Of a stretch of DNA of 64,000 bases, positions 53,401-64,000 are shown in pieces. The notes under the pieces were generated by a model. The model was not told the DNA's origin and did not search any database. It saw only the letters and a list, made by a program, of their open reading frames with translations. The stretch is from Posidonia oceanica. Taxonomy: Eukaryota; Streptophyta; Magnoliopsida; Alismatales; Posidoniaceae. Location: contig JAZBRS010000050.1 in NCBI GenBank assembly GCA_037176725.1, positions 16,696,001 to 16,760,000 on the forward strand. Direction: 5' to 3'. The position numbers and the translations under genes are program-made. Each line of letters opens with the position of its first letter. Positions within the stretch are counted from its first letter, which is position 1.

Positions 53401-55223
53401 TTTAAATCTTGTTTTAAACTATATAGCATTGCTGTTTAGTCCAGAATCATATTTTAATTGCAAATCAGTCCTCAGAGCATTCATCCATTCATTTAAATCT
53501 AGTTTTTTACCTTATTGCATTGCATAAAAAACCAAAAATATGTTCTAATTGCATTTAGGTCTAGTTACATGTCATCTGTGATTTAAATGTGATTTTTTAA
53601 CCTTATTGCATTGTAATAAAGCCCTTTAGGTTTTAATATTTGCATTTAGGTCCAGTCTGGTTTCTGCTGTGATTTAAATGTTGATTTTAAACATTATTAT
53701 ATTGTAATAAAGTCCAACAAGTTCCAATTATTGCATTTAGGTCCAGTTTTCTCACAACTGCCATTTAAAATGCAATTTTAAACCTTATTACATTGTAATA
53801 AAGCCCTGTGGTTTTACATTATTACATTTAGGTCCAGTTTGCTTCCAATTGTGATTTAAATGTAATTTTAAACTTTATTACATTGCAATAAAGTCTTGCA
53901 ACTTGTGTTTATTGCTTTTAAGTCCTTTGCACCGGCATGCATCATTTAAATTGCATTTTAAACCACATTGCATTGCTTTAAAGCCCAGCAGTTTTTACAA
54001 ATTGCATGTCAGTCCATATTTTCCAACTTTTGCATGTTTGCATATTTCTTTTGCATTGCACTTAGGTCCTACATGTTTTCAAAGCTGTATTTAGGTCATT
54101 TCTTGCATTATTCCATGCATATCTTGTCATTAATGTTGCATTTAGCCATTGCTTGCCTTGCATTGCTGCATTAACATCTTGGCATGCATTTACCTTGCAT
54201 TGCACACACATAGGGACATTTTTGCATGTAGGCCCCTGTAGTTTCCCTTAATTGCACTTAGGTCCCTGCATTTGCATTCTTGCATGCCTTGCACTCCCAT
54301 GTCATTGCATACTGCTCCCTTGCATACTCTTGAGCATCTTTAGCCTCATTGCATGTAGGACACCCTGCATTGCACACACATAAGGGTAATTTGCACTTAG
54401 GCCCCCACTTAGATCACTTTTTCTAGCCCTTGAGCCATCTAACTTGAAATCTGAATAACTTTTGATCGGACCGTTGGATCTTTACGATCTAACTATCCAG
54501 GTCTTCTTGGTTGAATGATCTTTCATTCTAACAAAAGTTATCTCAGATCAGAGCTCAGATCTTCAAGATAAGTCCATCTGAATCACTTATTGCCTGTCAC
54601 TTGCACTGTATGCATTGTTTTCGCGTCCTGTTTTCTTGTGCATGTAGATTAGGGTTTTCCGCCCCTATTTTCTTCCCCTTTGCTTGTTTTACACTTGCAT
54701 TGTGTGATTTTACTTGGCTTTTCTTCCCTTGTCTCCTTTTCCCCTTTGCTTGTCGGACTTGCATTGTGTGGTTTTACCGGTGTTTTGTTTTATCGCCTGC
54801 ATTTACATTAGGGCAGTGATGCTTATTGTTTGGAGTTCTCACAAACCAGGGTTCGCTCGGTTCGGAACACTGACAGCACTGCTGAGCACATAGGTTGCAC
54901 GTTTAGTTTCCTCGTTCATCATATCATTTTGAACATACATTTGGGCAAGTAATCACAACATACATGGCATTTAGGCATTCAGGCACACCTTTTAGCAATC
55001 ATAGCATGGCATTAGCATTCCTCGTCCCTTGGATGTGCAGTTAACGGCAATCACTTGACGAATTCCTACAAACACGAGCGTTTAGCCAAGAAAGATCGAT
55101 TCCTCGGGCGTGTTGGGGGTGCCTAACACCTTCCCCGCACGTAACAGGTGTCCTTACCCTTTCTCTGGCCCGCAGTGATCATTTTGCCCTCGTCTTTGGC
55201 ATGAGTCATCCTTCCTGCATAGC
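50500..55223 (+). mobile_element. 3' LTR of element B (4724 bp, 3' end missing)
   Basis: It starts TGTTGACACCCCACTTTTGA, the same as 4769. In sense order it holds AAACCCTA motifs (50640-51000), a pyrimidine tract (51040-51520), a GC-rich part (51540-52960), a tgcattt quasi-periodic block (52990-54430) and a conserved end region with ggttcggaacactg and cctaacaccttccccgcac. The last ~250 bp present in other LTRs are absent, because LTR F begins at 55224. A donor-like acaggtaacag is near 52184. It has neither the AT-rich module nor the 30-bp minisatellite. Confidence 0.85.
52990..54430. repeat. Quasi-periodic gcatttaggtcc block in LTR B
   Basis: AT-rich with attgcatttaggtccagt and catttaaatc words every 30-70 bp. 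It is the reverse complement of the tgcaatttt/acctaaatgc blocks in the minus-strand LTRs, and the longest of them. Confidence 0.7.
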
Positions 55224-55929
55224 TGTAGTAATCCTGGTGTTCAGAACGTCCATGCACACTGCCAAAGCTCGCGAGCACCGATCAGAATCAGGTCCACTAT
55301 TAGCGGCTGTGTCCGAGAAGGAAGACTTAACTCGAAAACACTTAAAAAAGGGAAAAAGGAAAGAAAAAGGGAAGATAAGACAAATAAGAGTCGCCACCGT
55401 GTCTATTAAGTCGGGAGACAAGGAAAATGGGGGAAATGCGTGAATAAACATGCAAAACCAAGCAGAAGATGCAATGCGATGCAATGCAAGAGAAATGAGA
55501 TGCAATGAGATGCAAATGATGTGACTCATGCTTAGGATAAGGGCAATATGGTCATTACGGCCAAGAGAAAGGGCAAGGACTCCTGTTACGTGCGGGGAAG
55601 GTGTTAGGCACCCCCGACACGCCCAAGAATCGGTCTTTCTAGGCTTACGCTCGCATACGTAGGGAAAATACAAACTTTGAATGCCAAAGTGCCATGAATG
55701 CCTAATTAGATGCTCATAGGTGTGCTCTAAGTGATGGAAAGTATGAAAGGAATTAAACGTGCAATCTAAGCGCTCAGGAACGCTGTCTGTGTTTCGAACC
55801 GGGGGAACCCTGGTCCGTGAGAACTCCAGGCAGTAAGTATCACTGCCCTATATGCAAATGCAGGTGATAAAACAAAACATCGGTAAAACCAGGCAATGCA
55901 GACGACATGCAAGGGAAAACAACGGCAAA

Positions 55930-56100
55930 CACGTAAAATAGTGCAAGGAACAAAAGTCGGCACGTAAAACAGTGCAAGAAACAAAGTAGGCATGCAAAAC
56001 GGTGCAAGAAACAGAGGAGGCACGCAAAACGGTGCAAGAAACAAAGCGGGCACGCAAAATTGTGCAAGAAACAAAGCGAGCACTCAAAACGGTGCAAAAG
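55930..56100. repeat. 30-bp minisatellite in LTR F (~6 units)
   Basis: Units of gcacgcaaaacggtgcaaga plus aacaaagcgg. It is the same family as 19640-19930 and 40850-41360, with fewer copies. Confidence 0.8.
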
Positions 56101-56859
56101 CAAGCAAAAACAAGCGATGCAAGAACAAGCAAAACAAAACATTGTAAAAGCCATGCGGATGTAAAAACGTGCAAAAGGGGGAGAGTAAAACAAGTAAGGA
56201 GAGGCAAGCGGTGTAAGTGTGAAAACAAACACCGCTTAAGGACCACGCAATGCAGGTGTGAAGACCTACAAAGGGGAAAGAGAGCAAGCAGAGGGATCAC
56301 CACTATTCTATGACTGTTTCCCACTAAACCGTCCCACGATGTGTCTCGCACGCTGCCAAAAGCTCGCGGTGCAATCGGATCGTGGAAAAGGGGGAAGAGG
56401 ATCGCAACCAGTAGTGAATCCAAGGAGAACTCAACCCAAAAACACTAAGAGTACGCGAAAAGAGGGAGTAGAGTGGATAGGCAAGAAGGGAAGTCCTAAT
56501 CTACATGCAAGGAAAACGTGGGGCGTAAACAATGTATGTAATGCAAGTGATATGCAACAAAGTGCTATGCAGGAGTTCAGAAGGACTTACCTTGGAGATC
56601 TGAGGTAGACTTGGTCAACATTGAAGTCCGCTCCACCAGGGTGGTACAGGTAACTTGGTTGCGAAGATCCGGCGGTCCGATCGGGCGTTGCACAGGCCTC
56701 AAGATCAGAAGACCCAAGAACCAGGGGAGGAGAAGGGATCTAAGTGTAAAAGGGGTCCTAGGGGGTGTGCAGAACAGGTCCTCCCACATACATGGGAGCT
56801 AAAAGTGTGCCAAAATGCTAAGTGCAATGAGGTATGGGTGCGATGCATGCAAAAATGCA

Positions 56860-58020
56860 AGAAAAGGACCTAAATGTGATGATTTTGAAAAGTTAGGGAC
56901 CTAGATGCAATGATTTTGAAAAGTTAGGGACCTATATGCAATGATTTTGAAAAGTTAGAGAGCTGGATGCAACTAAATGCAAAACCAGGGACCTAAATGC
57001 AATACTTTTGAAAACCTGGAGACCTAAATGCATTATTTTTGAAAAGTTAGGGGTCTGGATGCAATGTTTTTGAAAACCTGGGGGTCTGGATGCAAATAAA
57101 ACAAGTTTCTGGGTTTTTTAATAATGCAATAAGGTTTTAAAAGGGATTAAATGAAATCTGAATGGACTAAGGACCTAAATGCAAATGCAAAGAAATGCAG
57201 GGTCTGAAATGCAATGCAATATGGAAAAATGCAATTAAATGAATGCTGTGCATGCGTGCAGAGGACTAAAATGCAATTTAAAAACATGCAGGCGCTAAAA
57301 TGCAATTTAATATGGAAAAATACAATTTGAATGAATGCTGTGAATGTATGCAGAGGACTAAAATGCAATTTAAAAACATGCAGAGGCTAAAATGCAATTT
57401 AATATGGTAAATTATGCAACTAAATGATTGTCCTAACATGTAGAGGACTAAAAGGCAATAATAAAATAAAACAGGATAAAAGTGCAATGTAATGTGGTAA
57501 AATACGAAATTAAATAAATTTAACAACTGAACAGAGGACCGATTTGCAAATAAAATAAACAGAAGGACTTAAGAGCAATGTAATAAGGTAAAAACAGGTA
57601 TTTAAATGACATTTATCTACTGAAGGACCTAGATGCAAAATAAATAAAAAGCTGGACTAAAAACTAAGGAACAGAAAAGTATTTTGAACTACAGCAGGAT
57701 CGACATGCAATAAAAATAAATATCAGGACTAAAACTAAAAGAAAACTAAAAGCTTTGAATTGCAGGGGACCAAGTTGCAATAAAAATAAATAGCTGGGCT
57801 AAAAGTAAATGATATCAAAAGTTTTTAAACTACAGCAGGACTAACATGCAAATAAAAGAAACTACATATTTTCCATGCAATGTTATATGATTTTTATTTA
57901 GAATTAAATCAAACATAAACTGTGGCTGGACTGGAAAGCAAATAAATAAAACTACGAGGCAGAAATGCAATATCATGGTAAAATTCCTAAGTTAACAGAA
58001 AAATAAAACGAAAACAAAAT
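56860..58020. repeat. Quasi-periodic acctaaatgcaat block in LTR F
   Basis: At 56869-56960 three units of ~31 bp (acctagatgcaatgattttg plus aaaagttaggg) are nearly identical. Further on the spacing loosens to 30-70 bp. This is the clearest copy of the motif in the window. Confidence 0.75.
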
Positions 58021-59117
58021 GTACGGCATTAAAAAACTAAAAACTCTATAGCCGCTACAGTACCAAGCGGGTGTAAGTCGCCGGCGAAGCTGCTGCGTCG
58101 CGGAGAGGGGGCGGAGCTGCTCGGCGACGCGCGGGCTGGCCTGTGGGGGTTCCGGCGGAGGTGCGGCTCGGGCTGGCGGGGCTCGGCGGGCGGCATGGTG
58201 GCGTGGCGCGGCGGGCGTGCTGCTGCTCCGGCGACCGGCGCCGAAGAAGGTGATGAACTCTGGCGAGCTGCTAGCGGCGCTACGGAGCTCGGAATGCGGA
58301 AAAAAAAAATGGGGACGGAGAGGGTAGCAAGGCGGATCCGGTGGAGTGCTTGTCTACCCTTTTCGCACGTCGGGGTGGTCCAGGTAATTTCGAGGAAGTT
58401 TCTCTTTCTTCTCTTCTTCCTCTCTCTCTATGGCTTCTGAGTTCGGAAAGGGTATGGTGGAGGTCTGGAGTGTGGAGGAGGAGGCCGTGGTCTGCTGGTG
58501 TTGGCTCTGGTGGGTGCTGTTGGCCGTGGGTTTTTTGCAGAGAGTGGAGGTTGATGCTGGGTTGTGTAGGAGTCCGGTGGTCTGTTGGTGTGGATGGAGG
58601 TGTTGGCTTGCGGTGTGTTGGGGTGGAAGAAGAAAATATGAAGGTGATGGAGGGCTGGGTGTTGGTGTTTCTGGTTTTGCTGTGGGTTTGTGGTCGGTCT
58701 GTGGAAGGAGGAAGAGAGGGTCTGATGGAGGTCTGGCTGTGTTGGTGGGGAGGTGTTTGCTGTCAGTTTTTTGGGTGGTGTTGGCCGGAAAAAACAGGTG
58801 AGGTTGAGAGGAGGCTACTGTTGGTTTTATGGAGGGGAGTTGGGGAGAAGGAGAGGAGGTGATGGGGGGAGAAGTGGTGGGAGATTTTAAGGGTTTTTTG
58901 GAGGGTTTTCTAGGTTAGGAAGGATGGATTTTCCTAGGGTTTTTGGATGGTTTCTTGGGTTAGAAAATGGGTGTGATTCTAGGTTTGGTTTTGGATTTGT
59001 TTTAGAGTTTTGGTTTGAAAAGAAGAGTGTGGTTTTGGGTTTGGGTTAAGGTTTGGTCCAGAAGCCACCAGAGAGAGAGATTCCACCAATTCAGCCTGTC
59101 AAATTTGGGTGTCTACA

Positions 59118-59130
59118 GATGCCCCTTCCT
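59118..59130 (-). promoter_or_regulatory. Polypurine tract of element F
   Basis: The minus strand reads AGGAAGGGGCATC directly before the LTR start TGTAGACACCC at 59117. Confidence 0.75.
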
Positions 59131-60720
59131 GAGCGAGGTCAAGCGAAGCGAGACCGTGGCTCAGGGTTGACAAGACACCCCATCTGATCAGAGAGAGCCA
59201 GACGTTGCTATAGTCGTGAGTCACTTATTCGATGGATGCACCGAAAATCATGACTCGTCGCCAAATGTAGATGAATGTAGATGTAATGCTTATGCTAATG
59301 CAAATGTGATGCCTACGCTAATGCTCATTGTGCTGTACTCCTCTGGGGGAAAGCGGGTGATGCATGCACGCGGAAAGGCGGGAAAAATGTAATGCAACAT
59401 CGTCGGACAATATTTCGAGAGAGCCGGATGATTTGGGTGCGTTGAGTGGTGTGCAGCTCTAGCGCAGGGGCGCCGTTTGCCAAGCTTTTGCTGTAGGCAT
59501 AGGCAATGCAAGTGTTGAAAGTGAAAGGCTGAAGGAAAGATGTTAAAAGAGAGATGCTGTGAATGTGCATGCGATGGCGGGCATGTAATGCCAAGGAAGC
59601 GATCCTGGCCATGCACTGCTGCGAGTGTCATCTTAAGCCGGCAAGCTGCGAAATTCTTGTGGGTGCTGAGGTTGTCACTTTTAGCAATGCGCGATCAGGG
59701 GCTCGATTTCCTAGGCACGCCATGACATGGAAATGGGATGTGGAAGCTGATGTAATGACTACAGAGGAGTAGCAGCGCAATAAGAATGCAATGTTATGCA
59801 ATGGGGCACGCGAAATTGAGAAAACGGTCGTAGGCCGCGCACTACTGCGAGTATCATCCAAAGCCGGCAAGCTGCGAAAGTCTTGCAGGTGCTGTGGATG
59901 CTATCTTAGGCAGTACGCTAGCTAGGGGTTCGAATCCCAAGCACGCGATGCTCGGGTGATGATGAAATGCAAATGCCATGCAACAGAATGCTATTACACT
60001 ACGACGAAAGGGTGATAAGTTAATAGACCTATCGCCAGATAGTTAGGGAGTATCGGCCCTCTAAGGAGTTGATGGACTCATCACCGGATAGTTAGGGCTA
60101 TCAGTTCGATGAGGAGTTAACAGACTCATCACTGGATAGTTAGGGCTATCAGCCCAAATGAGGGTGGAAAGGGGGCGGAGATACCGAACCGGGAGGTGCG
60201 GCAGAGGTCCGGAGATGCTCCCGCGACAAATGGGGATGTCAGCCCAATGCAGATGGAAATGGGATACGATGGAGCAGCAAAAAAGATGTCCTTGTTATCG
60301 GTGAACGATACGAAGGGACAACCGAAGCGCTCATGGCATCAAAATGCAAGGTGGATGAGTGAATGGAGGAATGGATGATAAGTTGACGGACCTATCGCCG
60401 AGCAATTAGGGCTGCCAGCCCGAATGGAAAATGATAGGTTGACGAACCATCACCGAGCAGTTAGGGTTGCCAGCCCGGTGGGATAAGGGGGACGATACCA
60501 CAGGGCAGCAAAAAAGATGTTCCTGGTATCAGGATGATGCCAGGGGACAGCTGAAGCGCCCCTGGCACTGAAATGCAAAGGATGGATAAATGGATGATAG
60601 GTTGACGAACCTATCGCCGAGCAGTTAGGGGTGCCAGCTCGAATGCAAGGAATGCAAGAGAATACCGAGAAAACAGGAAACCCCCCGTGGTGCGTGTGCA
60701 ATGGTCTTAGCACGGGCATG
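59131..60720 (-). other. 3' region of element F
   Basis: Non-coding and collinear with 857-2760 of element A. It contains the TTCGGTG-type hairpin at 59228-59245, two diverged copies of the ~120-bp block (about 59595-59712 and 59829-59950), hairpin clusters at 60010-60160, 60370-60480 and 60595-60640, and the CCTGGTATCA inverted repeat at 60522-60544. No gene is seen. Confidence 0.6.
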
Positions 60721-62689
60721 CTTCGTAGCGTCATGAGGTGATGTACAAGGGACATGCCGGTCATCACGGACCTACCCAATGCGGTGGGCGGCAAAACTTT
60801 GAAAAGCGCGGAGCCTCTGAGCGAGGTCAAGCAAAAGATGCTCATCCTTGACTCCGATTTTTGAAAACAGGGTGAAGGGAAGAAGATAACAACATATTAC
60901 AGCATGTATGTTTTTGGTGGCTTTGGACTCAAAAGCAGCTGCTAAGAGGGTGCTTCTGCACTTTCTAACTCAGGAGACTCGATCCTCACGCAACGCCATG
61001 CTGAGTTGTGGTCAGTGGCTCTCATTCTCACTCTTGGTTCGGGATGAGGCCTTGGCTTCGTAGAGAATAGCCTTTGGCTGCAGGTAGGTAGCAGAAGCAT
61101 TGGACGTTGCTTCACAGCCTCCGTCTTAATTCCTCGGGGACCGACTACCGCTTTTGACGCTCACAGAATGATATTTCTTTTCCCCTCATGAGTGACCGAA
61201 TCTGCATCTAGCTTGCCAGGATAGTAAATGTTGTCTGCACAGGGGATTGGAGCGTGCTGCTGCGCTCGGAGGGTGGGGCCAGGTCCTCTCGATCAAGTAT
61301 CCCGTGCATTTGCCAGTGTGGCGCTTGATGTTGAAAAGTAAGGGGGCTTCGACGCTCGTCCGAATCACTCCTCTCATGAGCGCTTTCTTTCTTCAATTTC
61401 TTTCTTCATTTTTCTTTTATGCTCAGCATGCATATCATGTTATCATATTCTTTTGCTCACATGATCTCTATTCTTTTGGACATGCATGTCATCGTCCTCT
61501 TGGGGTAGCGGTCCCTGGTGAGGCAATAAGAGTTCGGCTGATCGGCGTACACCTTTAGCCTCTGCAATTTGTACAGGCAGTCTCTGGCTATGCTCTACTC
61601 TACTTTGGTCCTCTCCATGTCTGGTGGACTCTCTTGATAGGGTGGATCTCACTTCTGGGAGTTCTGAAACTCTGCGAGATACTCTATTCTGCGCTCAGTC
61701 TCACTTTGTGGCCACATGCAAGAGATGGCATTACTCGAGTGAGACTTGCCTGAGATTGTCACTGCTTGACATCCTCCAGGCGCTGCTTGTTTGTCTGTAG
61801 CCAGGTTTCTGATTATACAAATATTTATAGGTTTTGTATATTTTAGAAGGTGAAGGGACAAGCATGTTTTTAGGTTTTTGCATTGGTTTTGTATTTTTTA
61901 TGGTTTTTGGTTTAAGAAATCATAAAAAGGGAAAACCAGCGGCAAGGCGAGAAAATATTTTTGCGTTTTTTGATTTTCTTGATTTTTTTGGTGCTTTTGT
62001 CTTTTACAGGATGCAAGAAATGACATGTATGTGCAGAAGATGATATGCATGATGACAGAAATGTACAGAAGAATGTGCAGAGTGGTAGGTTGACGGACCT
62101 TTCACTGAATAGTTAGGGATATCAGCCCGAGGATGACAGGTTAACGGACCTATCGTCGAGCAGTTAGGGGTGCCAGCCCGGGGATGACAGGTTAACGGAC
62201 CTATCGCCGAACAGTTAGGGGTGCCAGCCTGGGGGTGACGAATGCATGAAGAGGAAAGAAATGCATGTTTTTTAATGGGTTTTGTTGATTTTATGCTTTT
62301 TATGATTTTCAGACAAGGCGAAAAACCACAAAAACAAAACAAAACGAAAAGAAAAGACAATGCAGGAATCAAAAGAGAGGTAAGAAGGACTTACCTGTCA
62401 GCAACCTCGGGAGGGAGGCGTTGGGTTCATTGCTACGCTGCTGATGCTGTCGGTGAGGTCCACTGTTGGCAGTGTGGGGAGCACTGGGGCTACTGGAGCT
62501 GTTGACGGCAGTGCGGGTTGCACTGGGGCTCCAAAAGTTGAAGAAGGAACTGACCTGGACGACGCTGCACCTGGGCTTGCTGTCGACGCTGCCGTTGTAT
62601 CTCCGAGCGTTCCACAGACGAGATAGGAAGGACAGGAAAAGGGGATTGCACCGATGGGATCAGAAGGATCCATCGGGGCAGAGCTACAC
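60721..62689 (-). other. Block R of element F (non-coding)
   Basis: The third copy of block R. It has three hairpin units at 62085-62235, a minus-strand CAGGTAAGT at plus 62389-62397 and two gcagtgcgg-type repeats at 62465-62535. A minus-strand ORF (62398-62727) overlaps the gag end in another frame, but element E has an indel in that stretch, so coding is doubtful. Confidence 0.6.
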
Positions 62690-64000
62690 TCAGAAAAGTC
62701 TGGTATAGACCCTTGAGGTTCCGGCAACTGCGAAGCCTGCAGGCTCGGAAGAGGAAGGGTCAGCTACACTAGGGTGTACAAGTGCAGGTGCAGGTGTATG
62801 TGTAAGTGCTAGCTCCTGCTCGCCAATGCTGATGATCCTGCGATCGATCAGGCGCTGAACGGCATCCCGGAGAGTGAGGCAGTTGTCCGTCGAGTGCCCG
62901 GTGGCCCGATGGAAATTGTAGAACTGATCCGTATCATGCCACCACGGAGGGGGATTTGGTGACGGACGGACAGCCAGGAGTCTCAGGAGCGACTCAACTT
63001 GAGGGAAGATGACGCTCAGCGGTTCGGGCAGAGGCGTGTAATCACACTCAGCCCAACGAGGTCGTCTTTGCCATGGATGGAGTCCTTGCCGAGCGGGTGC
63101 GATATGATGCACGGGCTCGACGGTGGGAGTGTGCTCAGTGGGTGCAAAATTAGGTGCATGCTCTAGCAGAAAAGGGTCTAGCTGACTCTCTGCATAGGCA
63201 GGCTCTTCGGGAGGATCGGTGCATGCTTTAGTGAGCTGTTCGGAGCAGTCACGAGCAGAACTGTTGTTGTTGTTGCTGCTGCGGCGATTGCTGGAGGTGT
63301 TGGCCTGCTTAGCCAATGCAGAAAGTGCGGGGAAATGTCTACTTCATAGCGAGCTTTCCACGTAGACGTCAGCCCTGATCAGCGATGCATGGCTAGTGAT
63401 GTGCTGAATGCAAAGCAAAGTCTCAGTCGCTGGCAGCGCCCCTTTAACGATCATCTCGATAGAATCCTCCTCGGAGGGTCTATCTTTGACGTGGGCAGCT
63501 AAGGAGCACCAGCGACCGACATACTCCCCGAATGGCTCTTGGGGCCTCTACTGGATGGTGACGAGATCCTCTCTCTTGGGGATTAGGTCGAGGTTGAAAG
63601 CATACTACTCAAGAAAGGCCTGAGAAAGATCAGTCCAAGTTCGAATTGCAGCCATGTTAAGGGAAGTGAACCACTTGAGCGCGGGGCCGGTTAATCTCTT
63701 CTGAAACAGGCGGATAAGGAGCCTTTCATCAGCCCGAAGCTGAGCAAGGTCCCCGTAGTATATTTTCAGATGCGAAATAGGGCAGCCTTTACCAATGTAT
63801 TTATCGAAGACCGGGATATGGAACTTCGAAGGGAGTGCGACCTCAGGAAAGAGACAGAGGTCGCGAAATTGGTAAGACTGGTGGTCCTTGCCCTGCACTA
63901 GACGTAGTGCTTTCTCCAGAACGTCCATCCCGTCATTGATGGGGTCTGGATTGGCTGCCAAAGGAGGCGAGGCAGTAGGGCAGGGACCACATACGTTGTC
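62690..64000 (-). pseudogene. gag of element F (C-terminal two thirds)
   Basis: Similar to gag of element E in the same layout. It shows LPSKFHIPVFDKYIGKGCP, LKWFTSLNMA, EYVGRWCSLA and the knuckle-like FYNFHRATGHSTDNC (about 62880-62925), where the first cysteine has become tyrosine. The stops are TAG 63605-63607, TAG 63548-63550 and TGA 63344-63346; the TGA is at the same codon as in element E. One G is missing near 63977-63980 compared with element E, a frameshift. The gene starts beyond the window. Confidence 0.85.

Larger units (their letters stand above)
48139..55223 (+). mobile_element. Element B, 3' half: satellite, 3' region, PPT, 3' LTR
   Basis: This plus-oriented 3' end (PPT 50487-50499, LTR from 50500) pairs with the 5' half of B, because the two LTR starts are nearly identical for over 2 kb. 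The order is satellite array, hairpin units in plus sense, PPT and LTR. The LTR is cut at 55223 by the precise end of LTR F. Confidence 0.75.
55224..59117 (-). mobile_element. 3' LTR of element F (complete, 3894 bp)
   Basis: On the minus strand it runs from TGTAGACACCC (59117) to AGGATTACTACA (55224). It is shorter than LTRs D and E because it lacks the AT-rich module and purine tract and has a short minisatellite. A sense AAGGTAAGT donor-like site is at plus 56585-56593. Minus-strand ORFs at 55766-56423 follow the minisatellite; plus-strand ORFs at 58341-58862 lie in G-rich LTR sequence. Confidence 0.88.
55224..64000 (-). mobile_element. Element F: pol-less gag element, 5' part outside window
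   Basis: On the minus strand the order is gag (beyond 64000 to 62690), block R (62689 to about 60720), 3' region (to 59131), PPT (59130-59118) and 3' LTR (59117-55224). Between gag and LTR there is no pol reading frame, so the lack of pol is directly visible here. The left flank atagc (55219-55223) belongs to LTR B; the matching right flank is outside the window. Confidence 0.8.

Noticed and set aside
58341..58862. Plus-strand ORF of 173 codons rich in W, G and V
   Set aside because: It lies in G-rich sequence inside LTR F, antisense to the LTR, with a second overlapping frame of similar length; no recognisable domain.

Overview
The window is a block of nested plant LTR retrotransposons; I see no host gene, rRNA, tRNA or CRISPR array. 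The pol fragments are Ty3/gypsy of the Tat lineage (Ogre/Retand-like). They have two RNase H domains, a single gag-pro-pol frame, LTRs up to 5.9 kb, and long 3' regions with tandem repeats. That lineage, the plant-type AAACCCTA motifs and the DUF7745-like ORFs point to a flowering plant with a repeat-rich genome. The species cannot be named from this sequence.

Six insertions can be separated, named A to F here. A (1-4768, minus strand) is a pol-less element: 3' LTR, 3' region and a conserved non-coding block called R. B (plus strand, 4769-13352 and 48139-55223) is a host element cut in two. It has a truncated 5' LTR carrying a SINE, fused directly to RT, then RNase H, a second RNase H, integrase, a DUF7745-like ORF, a satellite-bearing 3' region, a PPT and a 3' LTR. 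C (minus strand, 24787-48138) is the most complete element: 5' LTR, PBS, gag, protease, RT, two RNase H domains, integrase, DUF7745-like ORF and 3' repeats. D (40109-46049) is a solo LTR inside the 5' LTR of C, flanked by the duplication GGTGT. E (minus strand, 13353-24786) is a pol-less gag element: complete 5' LTR, PBS, gag and R. It sits in the 3' repeats of C and is cut off at 13353. F (minus strand, 55224 to beyond 64000) is another pol-less gag element whose 3' LTR lies in the 3' LTR of B, tail to tail.

A plausible order of events is B into A, C into B, D and E into C, and F into B, followed by deletions at about 7091, 13353 and 48138. Every coding region carries stops or frameshifts, so nothing here looks active.

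The most interesting signals are these: a DUF7745-like ORF 3' of integrase in both pol-bearing elements; the same in-frame TAG between RT and RNase H in B and C; the same gag TGA in E and F; hairpin arrays in the 3' regions whose stems change in a compensating way; a 59/60-bp satellite array inside B; and a SINE with two inverted tRNA-like heads. All homology statements come from reading and comparing the sequence by eye; no alignment or database search was run.
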